Assembly: GCF_002878395.1 (NCBI RefSeq)
Contig: NW_025861769.1
Location: 186,001-250,000 of the forward strand
Origin: Capsicum annuum
Lineage: Eukaryota; Streptophyta; Magnoliopsida; Solanales; Solanaceae
DNA length: 64,000 nucleotides
Direction: 5' to 3'
Shown here: positions 32,997 to 45,380 of the stretch, piece after piece
Layout of the letters: every line of letters starts with the position of its first letter
Position numbering within the stretch: the stretch's first letter is position 1
Made by a program: the position numbers and the translations under genes
Notes under the pieces: generated by a model
The model's input: only the letters and a program-made list of their open reading frames with translations
Told to the model about the DNA's origin: nothing
The model's database searches: none

Positions 32997-34037
32997 GGCC
33001 TTATTTGTTTGCACTTAATAGAGGTTTGAATCTGAATGGTTCAGACTTCAGACCATTAGGTGCATTTATTTTTTATTAAGGTTTTAACTCTTAATAGGTC
33101 TGAAAGGATATTCTAGTATTGGATAATATTCATTATTCTATTCATAATCAGCAGTTACCACCACTAACCACCACTGCCACCGTCACCAATGTCAACCACC
33201 ACCCACCACCACCAACCACTTCCACCATCACAACTACCATCGACAAAAAATATTGCTACCAACCACAATTGTCAACTGCTTTCACACCTACTACCTCTTT
33301 TATGCTAATTTTATTTGCCACCACTATTACCGTCAACAACAACACAATCAGCAACCACTAGCGGCCAATCCCTACTACCAACCAACTCATCTATCATAAC
33401 TAGCACCACCACTAATTACCACTAATACATCACAACCTCTACACATTCTTTGGCCGCCACCACCATTGTCACTAGTAATGCCACCTCTACCACTACTTCA
33501 ACTAGTACCATCACTACAATTTATCGCTACTAACAACCATCTCTACCATCACAACAAATAACATCTCCAACTAGCACTAGCACATCGTCAATCATCATGC
33601 ATTCATATTTCAGCCAACAGAATCAATACCTTAAACTACTAACATCAAGCAACGTCACATCACAACCACCACCACCACCATCATAACAGTCACTATAATA
33701 CCAACCATCACAATTATCACCACCAACAATATTAATCACTGACATCAATCATTGTCACCGCAACCACCATTATTAGTCATCTCCACTATCACTAACAAAC
33801 ATAAATATTCTTTCTCAATCAAATACTAATAATTTTATTGTATTAAATTACATACTTTTTTAATATATAGTTAATTTTTTATTTTATTATGTATATAAAT
33901 AATTTTTTTTACATATTCAGATGTTGAAAAACAAACAGTCTTAATCATTCAGTTTTCAGATCTAGAGAAAACATCTTAATCATTCAGATATGCATTCAGA
34001 TTCAGACGTCTGAATCTTTAAAAAAACAAATGGAGCC
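32997..34037. mobile_element. TIR element with TTA duplication (about 1.04 kb)
   Basis: The left end is GGCCTTATTTGTTTG and the right end, read inward, is GGCTCCATTTGTTTTT. A TTA duplication lies at 32994-32996 and 34038-34040. Related subterminal words (CTGAATG, TTCAGAC) recur at both ends. TTA plus GG-starting ends fits PIF/Harbinger-type MITEs. No transposase is present. It sits 50 bp inside the 5' end of Helitron B. Confidence 0.7.
33140..33790. repeat. CAC/ACC-rich low-complexity stretch
   Basis: Irregular runs of CCACCA, CACCAT and ACAACC fill the interior of the TIR element. The Thr/His/Pro-rich open frame across 33119-33361 follows from composition and is not a gene. Confidence 0.75.
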
Positions 34038-34609
34038 TTAAACAATCTTACATGACATGTCGTAGAGGCCTTCATTCCCATTTTCTTTTTCTCCTTTTTT
34101 AACATTTTTTCTCATTTTTTTAATTAATTTATTTTATAAAATCATGTCCTTAATTTATACATTCAATTACATAAATTCTACTCTTAAATATTAGTAATGT
34201 CCATAACTTGAAATCCTTTCAATTTCATAACCCTCAATTAGTTAATGTTCAAGAAGACCATTTATTTTTTTCTCTTTTTAAAACAAAAAATTTTCAAACT
34301 CTAAATATTTTGTTAATTGTTTTTATCTTCCTTCCTAATTTATGTTATTGATTTTTATTAAGTAAAATTTATGTCTATATACAATTAAAAAGGTTAATTC
34401 TTCTACTCTTAATAATATCATTAACTTCATGACTTTAAAGTTTTTATATTCATAATCTCCAATTATTTAATTATAAAATTTAAGATAACTTATGATGTTC
34501 CTCCATTTTTATCTATATAAAGTCATAATATTTTATTTCATAAGACCCATACTCAAGAGCATCCTTTTTGTTTTATATTTGAAATAGTGTTCTTTATATT
34601 ATTTTTTAT

Positions 34610-35264
34610 AGTATTAAATTCAAGCTTATAAAGAAGACTTTTAAAGGTTGATTGTTTGTCAAAGAGGCTATCGAACAAGAGCTTAAAAAATTGTACACTA
34701 ATTTTGTATTTTTTTCCGTCTATTTTCTTATGGTTAACGTAAAAATAAAATAGGTGTGTGTATGTGTCAGTGTTCATGGGTATGTTGTCTATATGTAACT
34801 TCTATAATATGAACTTTCATGATTTTTTGATTATTATAAATTTTATAGGCTTTTGAAGGTTGATCGTTTGTCAAAGAGGCTATCGAACAAGAGCTTAAAA
34901 AATTGTACACTAATTTTATATCTCTTTTTTCATCTATTTTCTTATAGTTAACGTAAAAACAATAGGTATGTGTGTGTGAGTGTTCATAGGTATGTTCTCT
35001 ATATGTAACTTCTATAATATGAACTTTCATGATTTTTTTATTATTGTAAATTTTATAGGCTTTTGAAGATTGATCGTTTGTCAAAGAGGCTATCGAACAA
35101 AGGTTTACAAAATTGTACACTAATTTTATATTTTTTTCGTCTATTTTCTTATAGTTAATGTAAAAAAAAATAGGTGTGTGTGTGTGTGAGTATTCATGGG
35201 TATGTTCTCTATATGTAACTTCTATAATATGAACTTTCATGATTTTTTGATTATTGTAAATTTT
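34610..35264 (-). repeat. Tandem repeat, 3 copies of about 211 bp, in Helitron B
   Basis: Units begin around 34640, 34850 and 35060. Each holds 'tcgtttgtcaaagaggctatcg' (first copy 'ttgtttg...'), 'aattgtacactaatttt', a TG-rich run and 'atgtaacttctataatatg'. The spacing of about 210 bp is close to a multiple of three, so one minus-strand frame stays open through two units. This looks like internal amplification in a non-autonomous Helitron. Confidence 0.85.
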
Positions 35265-36485
35265 ATTTTCATTTAAACAATAGTTATTGTAATTTTGTTG
35301 GTGTTAACTACTAACCAAACTTCAAACAATACTATTAGTGACTTAAAAAGAATATTTATTAAATAATGAAATACATTATTCTTTATGTATTTTTTATGAT
35401 GCGAAAAATAATTTATGTAATCTTTAACAATTTGTTTATTTATGCAGAAGAGGTGATGTGGCACCTCTCTATGGCCTTCAATTGCATTTATTTTTTTCTT
35501 ATTTTTTGGATATTGTTCTCTCCATTTCACTTTACAATAATAATACAATAATCTATTTTAAAAGTATTTTTATTTTTCTTAAATAATTTATTTAATAAGT
35601 CATTTTCATAACTCACACTACTTCATATTCCTATAACTTCAATTCTAATAATATCCATTAATTTTGTGATTTTAACTCACATATTATCATTTTTATAACT
35701 CATATTTTTTATAATCTCCATTACCCAATAAAATTAAGATTTATAAATGAACAATGAAAGATTACCATACAAAATATTTCAATTCTATATAAAAGACCTT
35801 GTGTAGTTAATCTTGTGAGTTGCCATATTGTACACTTCAAAAATGTATGAAGGAGGAAGTTATGAAACGTTAGAGAAGATTTTGTGTTTTGTTGATAATC
35901 AGGTGCGGAGGAATTATGAATATTTGCACAAGGATCTACTTGATTTAATTTTTACATATTTTTTGATCTTTTTGTTAATAGGTTTCTTCATTGTTTATTT
36001 ATTTTAAGCTCTCTATATAAATATGTATCATATGATCTTTCTTCTTCCCAACTTCTTTTTTATGATGCAAATTGCAATATGCACATTAACGTAGTTGTAA
36101 TATGGAGTTAATCTGTATATAGTGATGACGACTTAAAGAGATTTATGCTATTGAAACTAATAGCATAAAATGAGAAAAAAAATTTCTTGCCATCTTAGTG
36201 CATTTATAAGCACAGATAAGTACATTATTTCAAATTAAAATTTCAACTTTATTGAATACGCAATAGAAATGAAATAAAATTGTTATTAGGGAATATATAT
36301 TTTAATTTATTGATAAAGAATATACTATCCATCATTTAATAAATGTTAAATTGTTAAATTTTATTTTCTTTTATGAAACAAAACATTCTTCATAATATAA
36401 TTATAACAAGTTATAATATTACGATTAGATAGTAAATCTAAAGTGAATATAAAATTAATTAAATAAAATAATCAATTTTTTAACA

Positions 36486-36513
36486 CCGCGCGAACCGCGG
36501 CAAATTTTCCTAG
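36486..36513 (+). other. Helitron B 3' hairpin and CTAG end
   Basis: A perfect 5-bp stem CCGCG/CGCGG with loop CGAAC, nine bases before the terminal CTAG and followed by T. Confidence 0.8.
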
Positions 36514-38202
36514 TAATAAATAAAATAATGCTTAAAATAAAAACACAAAAAATAAAGAGAAAGAAAGTTTCACAAAAAATGGAGTATTTTGTTGTTGTGG
36601 TTTGTTTTTATTATCTGATTAACTAAAGTTATTTTTAAGTTTGTATAAAAGCTCATGGTTTGCTCATTGTTTACTGTCGGAAATCGTTAGAGTTTACAGA
36701 GCTCGTTGTTCAATGAAAGAAAGAGTAGAGCTAATGAGTTTATGGCTAGATCTGGTTGTGTTGTTGTTTTAGGTAGGCTATTTAGTTATTGTGACGGTGA
36801 GTTTTGGTTGTGGGTAGTGAAGCTTCAGCAGTGGTGATGAACATCATAAGGAAAAGTAAAGGAAAGAGAAAACAATATGGTGATGGTGTCAGTGGCGGTC
36901 CGACAATGAGAAAAGAAAGCTCGACGGTGTTAGTGGCTGGAGGCTCGCCCACCGAAAATTGGTTCGTCGGTGGCAGCCAGACTAGTGGATGGTTCGTTGG
37001 TGGGAGGCGAAGCAGCGATAGTAAGGGATTTTGCCAGCATTGGTAGTTTTTGGCTGGAACCGCGATTCGCTGAAGAAAAGAGAAGGAGGAAGCAAAGGGT
37101 AGTGTGGTAGTCGGTCATCCAGTGGTCAATTTTGGCGGTGACAGGCAGCGGTGGTTAGAGTTTGTCTATAAGGAGATATAAAGAAAAATGGAGACAGGAG
37201 AGGTTTGATTTTTGTGTTTGTATATGTGTATTTATTGTGTATTTTTGTGTGAAGGGTTAAAAAATATGTATATATATCTGTGAATTTGAGGAGAAAAAAT
37301 ATGTGTGTGGTGAAGAATATGTGTGTGTGGTGCAAAAATATGTGTATGTATTTGTGTGTTAGAGAAAAATATGGGTGCGTATTGTATTTTTTGGGGATAA
37401 AAATAAAACAAATTGGTTTGTTTATTTTTTAGAAAGGGGAGGAAGTAGAATGAAATTTGTGTATACTTTCTTCCAACATGTTAACTTTCCACCACTATTT
37501 ATAATAGAATTGGACACCCCTTATTATCCAAAGAATAAAAAGGTGTCTCCACTTTTTATTATAAGGCATCTTTTGATTCCTAAGTTATTGATCAAAGGAT
37601 TTTCACCAACAGACAAAGTTATTGTCAAAATGATAGTGTCATTGAGTAGTCATTGTCAGATGTGATAAGACATTATTGTGTGGTCGTTGTCGGATGTGAT
37701 AAGACATTATTGTGTGGTTATTGTCGAATGTGACAAGATATTGAACTATTATACTGTGTATTAAAATAACTGATCTGACTTAGCATTTGTGGGCTGTAAT
37801 AAATATGCAAAATATAGGTGTTGATATGTAATTATAGAAAAAGATATAAAGAATATTGAAAAATATAATTAATTTAAAAATATTATAAAAATATGATGTC
37901 ATATCGTGTACATGTGCAGATGATTGTGAAAATATTTATAATGATAGTGAATTGATAAAAATCCTAATGTACAGAGAAATCCTAATAGAAAAAACATGAC
38001 AATAAATTGATAAAATCCTAAAGTAGGAATGATTATCAATAATTTGTTAACAATTGTAAAAAAATATGTAAAAATTGTATTTTGTGCCCTTTAACAATCA
38101 GTGATCCTAAAGACGTTAATTTTAAGCACGGAGAGTAAAATAGAGTATCAACAGCCGAAATCATCTCTATGCTCTAGCTACTCATCAGGAATATGAAGTA
38201 TC
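36514..38202. other. Non-coding interval with GT-rich and short tandem repeats
   Basis: No supported gene. A GGTGG-rich patch (36790-37050) gives a Gly/Ser/Trp-rich frame that is most likely compositional. A GTGTGTG-rich stretch covers about 37200-37390. Three copies of a roughly 37-bp unit ('gatgtgataagacattattgtgtgg') lie at about 37638-37740. It may be part of an old element whose borders I cannot place. Confidence 0.5.
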
Positions 38203-40313
38203 TGTAATGCCTCGAGAGTACACCCTGGGCGCCACATGGTGCTTACGGTCCCAAGAAACCACAAGCTAATCCATGAGCTGGTACCTGCTATGAGCACTGA
38301 GTAAAACTGATAATAAAAGATCATAAGTGGAATTTAACTAAGAAATGCCATAAGGTTTTAAATCATAGTTCTGATAATGTCTATAAAAATACTGAAAATA
38401 CTGATAAAACAGCTGACAATAACAACTAAAAAATTGAAGAATGACTAATTGTCTATACTTGTCTGAAAAGCCTCTACTGACTGACTGTGGAGTTGATGGG
38501 ACAAACCTCCAACTAACTCCGACTGAATAGAAAATACTGAAACTGATAAAGTAAGCCAGGTAAATAAACCATGTCCTCGAAGTATGAGGACTCACGATTG
38601 TTATGTCTATGTGCAATCAGGGAACTAAGCATCCGAACCTATGATATTAGACATCATAGCACAAGAAACGAGTATGCGATTAGTACTTTGAATGTACAGG
38701 TATGCTAAATGAGGTTTGGCTGATATGCATGGGTTCATGTGTATGTGTAATAATTGACTAAATGTATAGCATGAAATCTATAAAGACTGAGAATACATGA
38801 CCAAGCATAAAACATGTTCTAAATATAATCTGTAAACTGAGATACTGAATACTGATAAGTGAATAACTTATATTTGTATGATATGATCAAGCAAAACTTA
38901 AACTAAATTACTGAGTTGATTACTGGACTGAGACTGTGGGAGCTATCATCCACTTGACATGCCCCAATGAGCAATTGGGGTCCAACCTGTGACCCCAGTT
39001 AGAAGGGTGTCAATATCGTACCACAGGTACTAACATTGGCAGTGTGGATCCACTAATATATTATACCGAAGGACTAAGGGTGTCAAGCCTAAAATGATGG
39101 GTGACTTATCATATCCTACGTTGGCTACGTAGTTTTGGAGTACAGGGACTGCTACTAATGACTCTATCTAAATGACAGGGAAGCCGTCATCCCTTTACTC
39201 GCTCGGTGCTAAATTGTACTCCCAATTGAACTAACTCGGGATACTGAATTGTTCTATGTTTAACTAATTATGATAACTGACTGAACTGATAATGCTCATA
39301 ACATATCTGAAACTATTCTAAAGATACTGATACTAAGTAAACAACTATGTTTTAGGTATTCATAACCCTCAGGACTCGATAGCAATAATAGAAAAATAGC
39401 ACTATAACTTTGAGGACATAATGTGAAAGCATTGTTCAAAATTTATTCTTGTAGGCATTTAATCAAACACTAGATATTCGTAGTTTAAGCTAAGCATGGG
39501 AATAGTTTAAAGCTTGTAGTAATAGCATGTTTTCAATATCAACAACACTAATTATGATTTAAATCAGTTGGCAACATTATTCAAATGTGTGGGATTTAAT
39601 AACAACAACAATTTCATGTAAACAGGGTATAAAATCAAGATTCATGGTTAAAAATCACAATAACTTGTAAAAATCACAACTTTAAATTTAAAATTAGATT
39701 CTTGGACTTCATGGGTGGAAGGGACCCATGGATGAACATTTAACATACCTTGGTTTCTGAATTTGTAAGAATTATTGGTGAATTCTTGAGACTTGCACTT
39801 GAATTTGATGAACCTAGGGTTTTGTTCTTGAGAGATTTTGTGAAGAATGAATGTGTTTTGCCCTTTCCCATGCTTAATTTTGTGTTTTTTACTGATTTAA
39901 CATGGGGTAAATGACCCAACTACCCCTATGGACTCAGGATTAATTGCACAAAATGTGCCTAGAGATGCTGTAGATGATGTGTTACATCAATGGTGTCGAT
40001 GCTATTGTCGACGCACCGCATCGAAAGTGACGATGTGATGGCTAATGCAACGCATCCTAATCGTGTTGGCTCACTATTTTGGTCATCCAAACATGTCTCA
40101 AACGATGTCTGAAAATTCTAAAACTCACCCGCGATGACCTATAGATAACTCTAATCATGAATTAATTTTAAAATCGACAATCTAAGGCCATAAAGATAAA
40201 AAATAAGACCATCAAAATATCAAGATAAAAAAATGAGACTAAGACTTAACACTTGGCTGAAATTTTCTAAGTCTAGGACCTCTTCTAGCATGCTATATAG
40301 GACTGAAATGGAC
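38203..40313 (-). repeat. Element 3, 3' LTR, truncated at its inner end
   Basis: This starts TGTAATGCCTCGAG and is similar throughout to 51516-53651. It ends at 'gaaatggac', where the partner continues 'taggactttaca'; the next bases ('cttggaaacattcgtcctc') already belong to the region downstream of the polypurine tract. A short deletion therefore removed the LTR end and the tract. Confidence 0.85.
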
Positions 40314-40539
40314 CTTGGAAACATTCGTCCTCAAATAAAACTGATTAAGTTGAGAGGCACTGAGGTACTGCAACTATATTGACGTGCAAAGATGAAACAT
40401 AATTTAATCACAAGACGTAACACATGACTAAATTAATTCATGAATGCATGAATGATATTATAATTATATACAGCTGGAACTGAGCATGGAACAGAGTAAA
40501 TCTAAGAAAGACTATTACCTTAGACTGGGTCTGAGTTTG

Positions 40540-41830
40540 CGGAGAAGAGATGAGGGTACTTAGTTCGCATGTCTGGTTCTGCTTCCCAAGTGGCTCTCTC
40601 AACGCACCAGTTCCGCCAAAGAACTTTGACCAAGGGAACTTCTTTGTTCCCTAGTCTGACGATCGAGGATTTTGACTAGGACTTCTTCATAAGAGAGACT
40701 ATTCTGAAAATCTACACTCTCAATGGGGACTACAACTACTGGGTGACCTGTGCACTTTTTAGCAATGAGACATGAAACACTAGGTGCACTGATGCTAAGT
40801 CTACAGTAAACTCATGTTCATAGGCTACCTTTCCAAAATGACGTACAATCCTATAAGGACAAACATATCTGGGACTAAGCTTCCCCTTCTTACCAAACCT
40901 CTTCACTCCCTTCATGGGAGAGATTTTCAAATACACAAAGTTGCCAATTTCAAATTCAAGATTTTTTTCTTCTCACATCTGCATACGATTTCTGCTGGCT
41001 CTGGGTTGTCTTAATCCTCTCCCCGATCAACTATACTTTCTCTAAAGCATCAAACACCAAGTCAGGCCCCACCACTATGTCCTCACCTACTTCAAACAAA
41101 ATAATTGAAGATCTACATCTCCTTCCATAAAGAGCCTCAAACGGAGCCATCTGAATACTAGAATGATAGCTGTTATTATACGCGAACTCAATCAAAGGTA
41201 AGTAGTCATCCCAACAACCCTTAAATTTAATGACACACGCTCTCAACATATCCTCTAAACTCTAAATAGTCCTTTCTGCTTTGACCATCTGCCTGAGGGT
41301 GGAAAACTGTACTGAGGTGGACTTGGGTACCAAGACCCTTTTGGAAGGTTTTCCAAAAGTAAGAGGTAAACTGCATACCTCTATCTAAAATAATGGACAA
41401 CCGAACACCATTTAACCTAACCAACTCTCTGATATAGAGCTTGGCATAGTCCTCTGCTGAATAAAAATTATAGACTGGCAAGAAATGGGCAAACTTGGTC
41501 ATCCTATGTACAATGACCCAAATTAAATCATAATGATGACGAGTACGAGGCAAACCCATCGCGAAGTCCATGTTCACTTCTTCCTACTTTCATATGGGAA
41601 TAATGAACTCCTGCATGGAACCACTAGGCATTTGGTGCTCAATCTTCACCTACTGACAAGTAGCGAACTTAGCCGTAAGTTCTACAGTGTCCCTGTTTAT
41701 CCACTCCACCAATAGACTTTCCACAAGTCACGGTACATCTTAGTATCCCCTAGATGAATAGATTAACGTACACCATGCGCTTCAACAAGAATTTGTTGTC
41801 TCAAGTCATCTACATGTGGTACACATAGCC
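40540..41830 (-). pseudogene. Integrase (element 3), frameshifted at the catalytic Glu
   Basis: The minus strand shows NMDFAMGLPRTRHHYDLIWV with the first catalytic Asp, then IILDRGMQFTSYFWKTF with the second. In the third motif, DGQ is followed by one extra base near 41279, so the QAERTIQ-type Glu motif is out of frame. Core continuation LRACVIKFKGCWDDYLPLI is at 41190-41249. The C-terminal module SPMKGVKRFGKKGKLSP and VHLVFHVSLLKSAQ is at 40736-40936. A decayed chromodomain-like tail runs to about 40540. Domain order matches element 2. Confidence 0.85.
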
Positions 41831-42050
41831 TACCCTGGCAACACAACACACCATCTTCCCCTTGGGAGAAAACCTCTACTTTATGGTCTCTGACTTACTC
41901 TTTTAGCTTAACTAAACTGAGATCCTTGTCTTTTTTTTTCTTTCACCTCAGAAACTAAAGAAGATTCCAAACTATTCTGCACCTAAACACTACCCTCATC
42001 CGAATCAACCAAATGGACACCTAGTCTGGCAAGATGATGAACTTCCCAAA

Positions 42051-43340
42051 CTAACTTCTTCTTACTATCCTCAACGTAAGCAACACTACCCATAAACAAT
42101 CTACTAGGGCATCTGCCACTACATTGGCCTTGCCCGGGTGGTACAAAATACTTATATCATAATCCTTCAACAATTTTAACCATCTTCTTTGATGCAGATT
42201 CCAATCCTTGTATGAAAACACATACTGCAAGTTTTTGTGGTTAGTGAACACATCAACATGCACCCCATATAAATAGTGCCTCTAAATCTTTTACGCAAAC
42301 ACAACAACTACTAGCTTAAGATCATGGGTAGGATAATTCTTTTCATAGGTCTTAAATTGTCAAGAGGCATAGGCTATAATCATACCTCTCAGAATTAAAA
42401 CACACCCCAAACCAACTTTAGAAGCATCACAGTACACAACAAACCCTTTTGAACCATCTGGTAACATCAAAACTGAAGCTGAGGTGAGTCGAATCTTCAA
42501 CTCCTAAAAAATCTTCTCACAAGAATCTGACCACTGAAACTTAACTTTTTTTGAGTCAATCTAGATATAGGGGATGTAATAAACAAAAACCCTTCAATAA
42601 ACCACCAATAATAGCCAGCCAAACCCAAGAAACTCCTGATATCTAATGGAGAGATAGGTCAGGTCAGTTTCTCACCACTTTGTTCTTTTGAGGATCAACT
42701 CTAATGCCATCACTAAAAATAAAATGAACAACAAAAGCTACTGATCTTAGACAAAATTCACACTTATTGAATTTAGCAAATGACTAATGGGCTCTAAGAG
42801 TCTACAATACTCTTCTGAGGTGGACTGTGTGATCATTTTCATTATAGAAGTAAACTAGAATGTCATCAATGAAGACTATGATGAATATATCCAAGTACTT
42901 CTTGAACACTAGGTTCATTAAGTCCATAAAGTTTGCTGGGGAATTTGTGAGACCAAATGACAAGACTAAAAACTGGAAGTATCCATATCGGGTTCTGAAA
43001 GCAATTTTCAGAATGTTACATGTTCTGACTCTGAGCTGATGATAGCGAGATCTGAAGTTTATCTTAGAAAAAATAATTGGCACCTTAAAGTCGGTTGAAA
43101 AAGTCATCGATTATGGAAGTAGGTATTTGTTCTTGATTGTGACTTTGTTCAACTGACGGTAGTCAATACACATTCTAAAAGAATTGTCTTTCCTAGGAAA
43201 AAACAAGGCTGGTGAGCCCTACGGGGAAACACTGGGCCTCATGAATCCCTTATCTAGGGATCCTTCAACTGATTTTTCAACTCTTTGAGTTCAGATAGTG
43301 CCATTTTTTATGGTGAAATTTATATAGGTTGGGTATCTGG
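42051..43340 (-). pseudogene. Reverse transcriptase and RNase H (element 3), decayed
   Basis: The RT block at 42802-43107 reads [15 protein letters not shown], then [15 protein letters not shown] and the catalytic loop [13 protein letters not shown] with both Asp residues. The connection and RNase H region is broken by stops between 42270 and 42800. The RNase H end reads HVDVFTNHKNLQYVFS and WLKLLKDYDISILYHPGKAN at 42100-42263. It keeps ADAL, which element 2 has changed to AGAL. This is Ty3/gypsy Pol, same order as element 2. Confidence 0.85.
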
Positions 43341-43473
43341 AAGAAGGCCTATTCCAAAGTCAATTTTTTTTTTAGGAGAAACTCCAGGAAGATCTTCAGG
43401 GAACACATATGGGAAATTCCCTCACTACTAAACCTGACTCAAGATTTGGAGTCTAAGAATTAGAGTCTTTGAC

Positions 43474-43935
43474 TCAGAAAAGATGATAAATACAACCCTT
43501 GGATATCATTTTTCTTGCTCTAAGGTACAAAATAAGCTGGCCCTTAAGCGTTGTAGTACTACACCTCCATTCAAAGACTGGTTCATTTAAAAACTGAATA
43601 TGAACTAATTTGTTTCTGCAATCCACTAAAGCATAGTATGAATGGAGCCAATCCATGATGATAATGACGTCAAAGTTCGTCATCTCTGACTCTACAAGGT
43701 TTACTGAAGTTACTTTCTGAGAAATTATGATCGGGCAGTTCCTGTATACCCATCGGGATACGATAGACTTACCTACTAGGGTAGATACTGAGAAAGGCTC
43801 TACTAAGATTTCAGGACTGACTCTGAAGTTGACAGCTATATTAGGGGTTATAAAAGAAAGACATGCTCCAAGATCTTGTAAATCATAAACATGTAAATAA
43901 AATACTTTTAACGTACCAGTAACCTTTGGTAGCAC
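43474..43935 (-). pseudogene. Protease (element 3), largely open frame
   Basis: A single 153-residue frame carries TGTLKVFYLHVYDLQDLGA, where the active-site Asp is present in an altered D-L-G-A context (family D-P-G-S/A). FSVSTLVGKSIVSRWVYRNC and NFDVIIIMDWLHSYYALVD follow. It ends with LYLRARKMISKGCIYHL, the linker before RT. This is the longest uninterrupted protease in the window, though RT downstream is broken. Confidence 0.8.
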
Positions 43936-44679
43936 TGGAAGCGGTGTCCTGCTGAGTCAGACGGCCGACTGGAGCTAATGACTGATGGGACTGGCCCTGT
44001 TGGCTTGCCAAAACCAAAGCATACATCACTGTCAACTCTACACTCACCCTGATAGTTTCTACTATATTTTTAGCAAACAGGATTTTTGCGGCCACTGTTT
44101 ACACTGCATTGGGACTTAGAGCCTGGTGCCCTATTCCGATTATAATATATGAACTTTGGCACAGGGGCACTATCTGAAGATGGGGTAGGAGCTAAAGATT
44201 TCTGATGGAATTAAAGACGATTTTCACCCTCTAACTTTGGCTGAGTAAAATTAATTCTACCTATTCTAGCCCTCTTATTGTCTCTCTCCTTCTCCTTAAG
44301 CTTCTGCTTCTCAATCTGTTGAGCATGGACCATAAGCCTAGATATGTCCATATCCTTAATTAACAGCACAGTCCTACACTCTTTGACCACACTATCAGAC
44401 ACCCCAGACATAAACTTGCTCATCCTAGATCTGTTATCAACACCACATGAGGAGCATACCTAGCTAACAGAGTAAACTTGAGGGAATAATCCTTCAAATT
44501 TATATTGCCCTACCTCAAGTTGATGAACTCTAAAACTTTGGATTCCCTCAGCTCCAATGGAAAGAATCTATATAAGAAGGTTGCACCAAACTCCTCCCAC
44601 TCTACAGGCCTTGCGTCTGTGCCTCTATCCCTTTTTTGCTGCTTAAACCAGGTATGGGCTATATCTTGCAGCTGGTAAG
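43936..44679 (-). pseudogene. Gag, C-terminal two thirds (element 3)
   Basis: From the insertion point the minus strand reads TYQLQDIAHTWFKQ. Then come the retrotransposon-gag core and MSKFMSGVSDSVVKECRTVL with DMDISRLMVHAQQIE (44211-44423). The zinc-knuckle part (about 43990-44110) is badly decayed. CFGFGKP remains, with Phe where the second Cys of the second knuckle belongs. The reading breaks several times. The missing N-terminal part lies at 50949-51293 beyond the solo LTR. Confidence 0.8.
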
Positions 44680-44862
44680 TCATGTGTGAGCAGAAGCTGA
44701 CACATTTAAGGATTTTAACTGAGAGTAATTGTAAAGTCTTAAGAAACTTTTATCGCTTTTGATTATTTTATTTTGATATTATAGTAAAAGTCATGATGCA
44801 AGGGAAATTTAAGGAAATTGAAGCAAAAAAGATAAAAACTGATGCAAAAGAACTGGAAGTGT

Positions 44863-45055
44863 GGCTGACAACATTCCTGATAAGTCATCAGCCCTATGAT
44901 AAGTTATCAGAAATCACGCCAGGTGGCTGACAACATTCCAGATAAGTCATCAGCCCTGTGATAAGTTATCAGAAATCACATCAGGTGGCTGACGACATTC
45001 CTGATAATTTATCAGCCCTGTGATAAGTTATCAAAAATCACATCAGGTATTGCAG
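44863..45055 (+). repeat. Tandem repeat, 3 x about 62 bp, in the solo LTR
   Basis: Units starting 'ggctgacaac' or 'ggctgacgac' at 44863, 44924 and 44987 share 'tgataagtcatcagccctrtg' and 'ataagttatcagaaatcac'. Degenerate forms continue to about 45320. They lie upstream of the TATA-like box. Confidence 0.85.
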
Positions 45056-45370
45056 TGTTAGAAGGATTAAAGTGAAAATTTGATTACATTTCTAAGATGT
45101 CGTCACAACTATGATAAGGCATCAGAGTTGTCGCCAAGTGTAGGCAGAGAATCAAATTTTGAATGAAGAAGTGACAACATTTTTGATATGTCATCACGTA
45201 TATGATAAGTCATCGAGATTTGTCATCAATTAAAGCAGAAGATGCAAAGAATGGTGGAGATAGACGACATTCCTGATAAGTCGTTAGGACCTTGACACGC
45301 CATCACAAATTTCGTCACCTATTCCAAAGGATTTTCTGAACATTGTGATTTTATTTCCTTATTTAGGATT

Positions 45371-45380
45371 TACTATAAAA
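45371..45380 (+). promoter_or_regulatory. TATA-like box of the solo LTR
   Basis: ACTATAAAAAGC lies about 320 bp downstream of the tandem repeats. It suggests plus-strand transcription of this LTR. Inference from motif and position only. Confidence 0.5.

Larger units (their letters stand above)
32946..36513 (+). mobile_element. Helitron B, probably composite
   Basis: The 5' end is A|TCAATATAT at 32945/32946, followed by an (AT)n run and 'aaaggatactctta'. After removal of a TTA-flanked insertion, the 5' subterminal sequence resembles Helitron A ('aggcctt', 'ctttttctcctttttt'). The 3' end is a perfect CCGCG-CGAAC-CGCGG hairpin (36486-36500), nine bases, then CTAG|T (36510-36514). A second Helitron-like 5' end occurs inside at 35421 (A|TCTTTAAC, then 'gtggcacctc' and 'atggcctt'), so an inner element 35421-36513 may share the 3' end. 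No Rep/helicase is present. Confidence 0.65.

Noticed and set aside
33119..33361. 80-codon Thr/His/Pro-rich open frame
   Set aside because: It is produced by a CAC/ACC-rich low-complexity stretch inside a TIR element; no start context or family match.
34767..35240. 157-codon minus-strand repetitive protein
   Set aside because: The frame stays open only because the 210-bp repeat unit is near a multiple of three. It lies in a Helitron and resembles no known protein.
36804..37046. Gly/Ser/Trp-rich open frame, possibly a small gene
   Set aside because: GGTGG-rich composition, no intron or promoter signal and no neighbouring coding sequence. A similar CCACC-rich patch occurs in the Ogre LTR.
42802..43107. 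Possible endogenous pararetrovirus reverse transcriptase
   Set aside because: RT is followed by RNase H, integrase and a chromodomain-like tail inside LTRs with an initiator-Met primer site, which is Ty3/gypsy order. No movement-protein or coat-type motif was seen.
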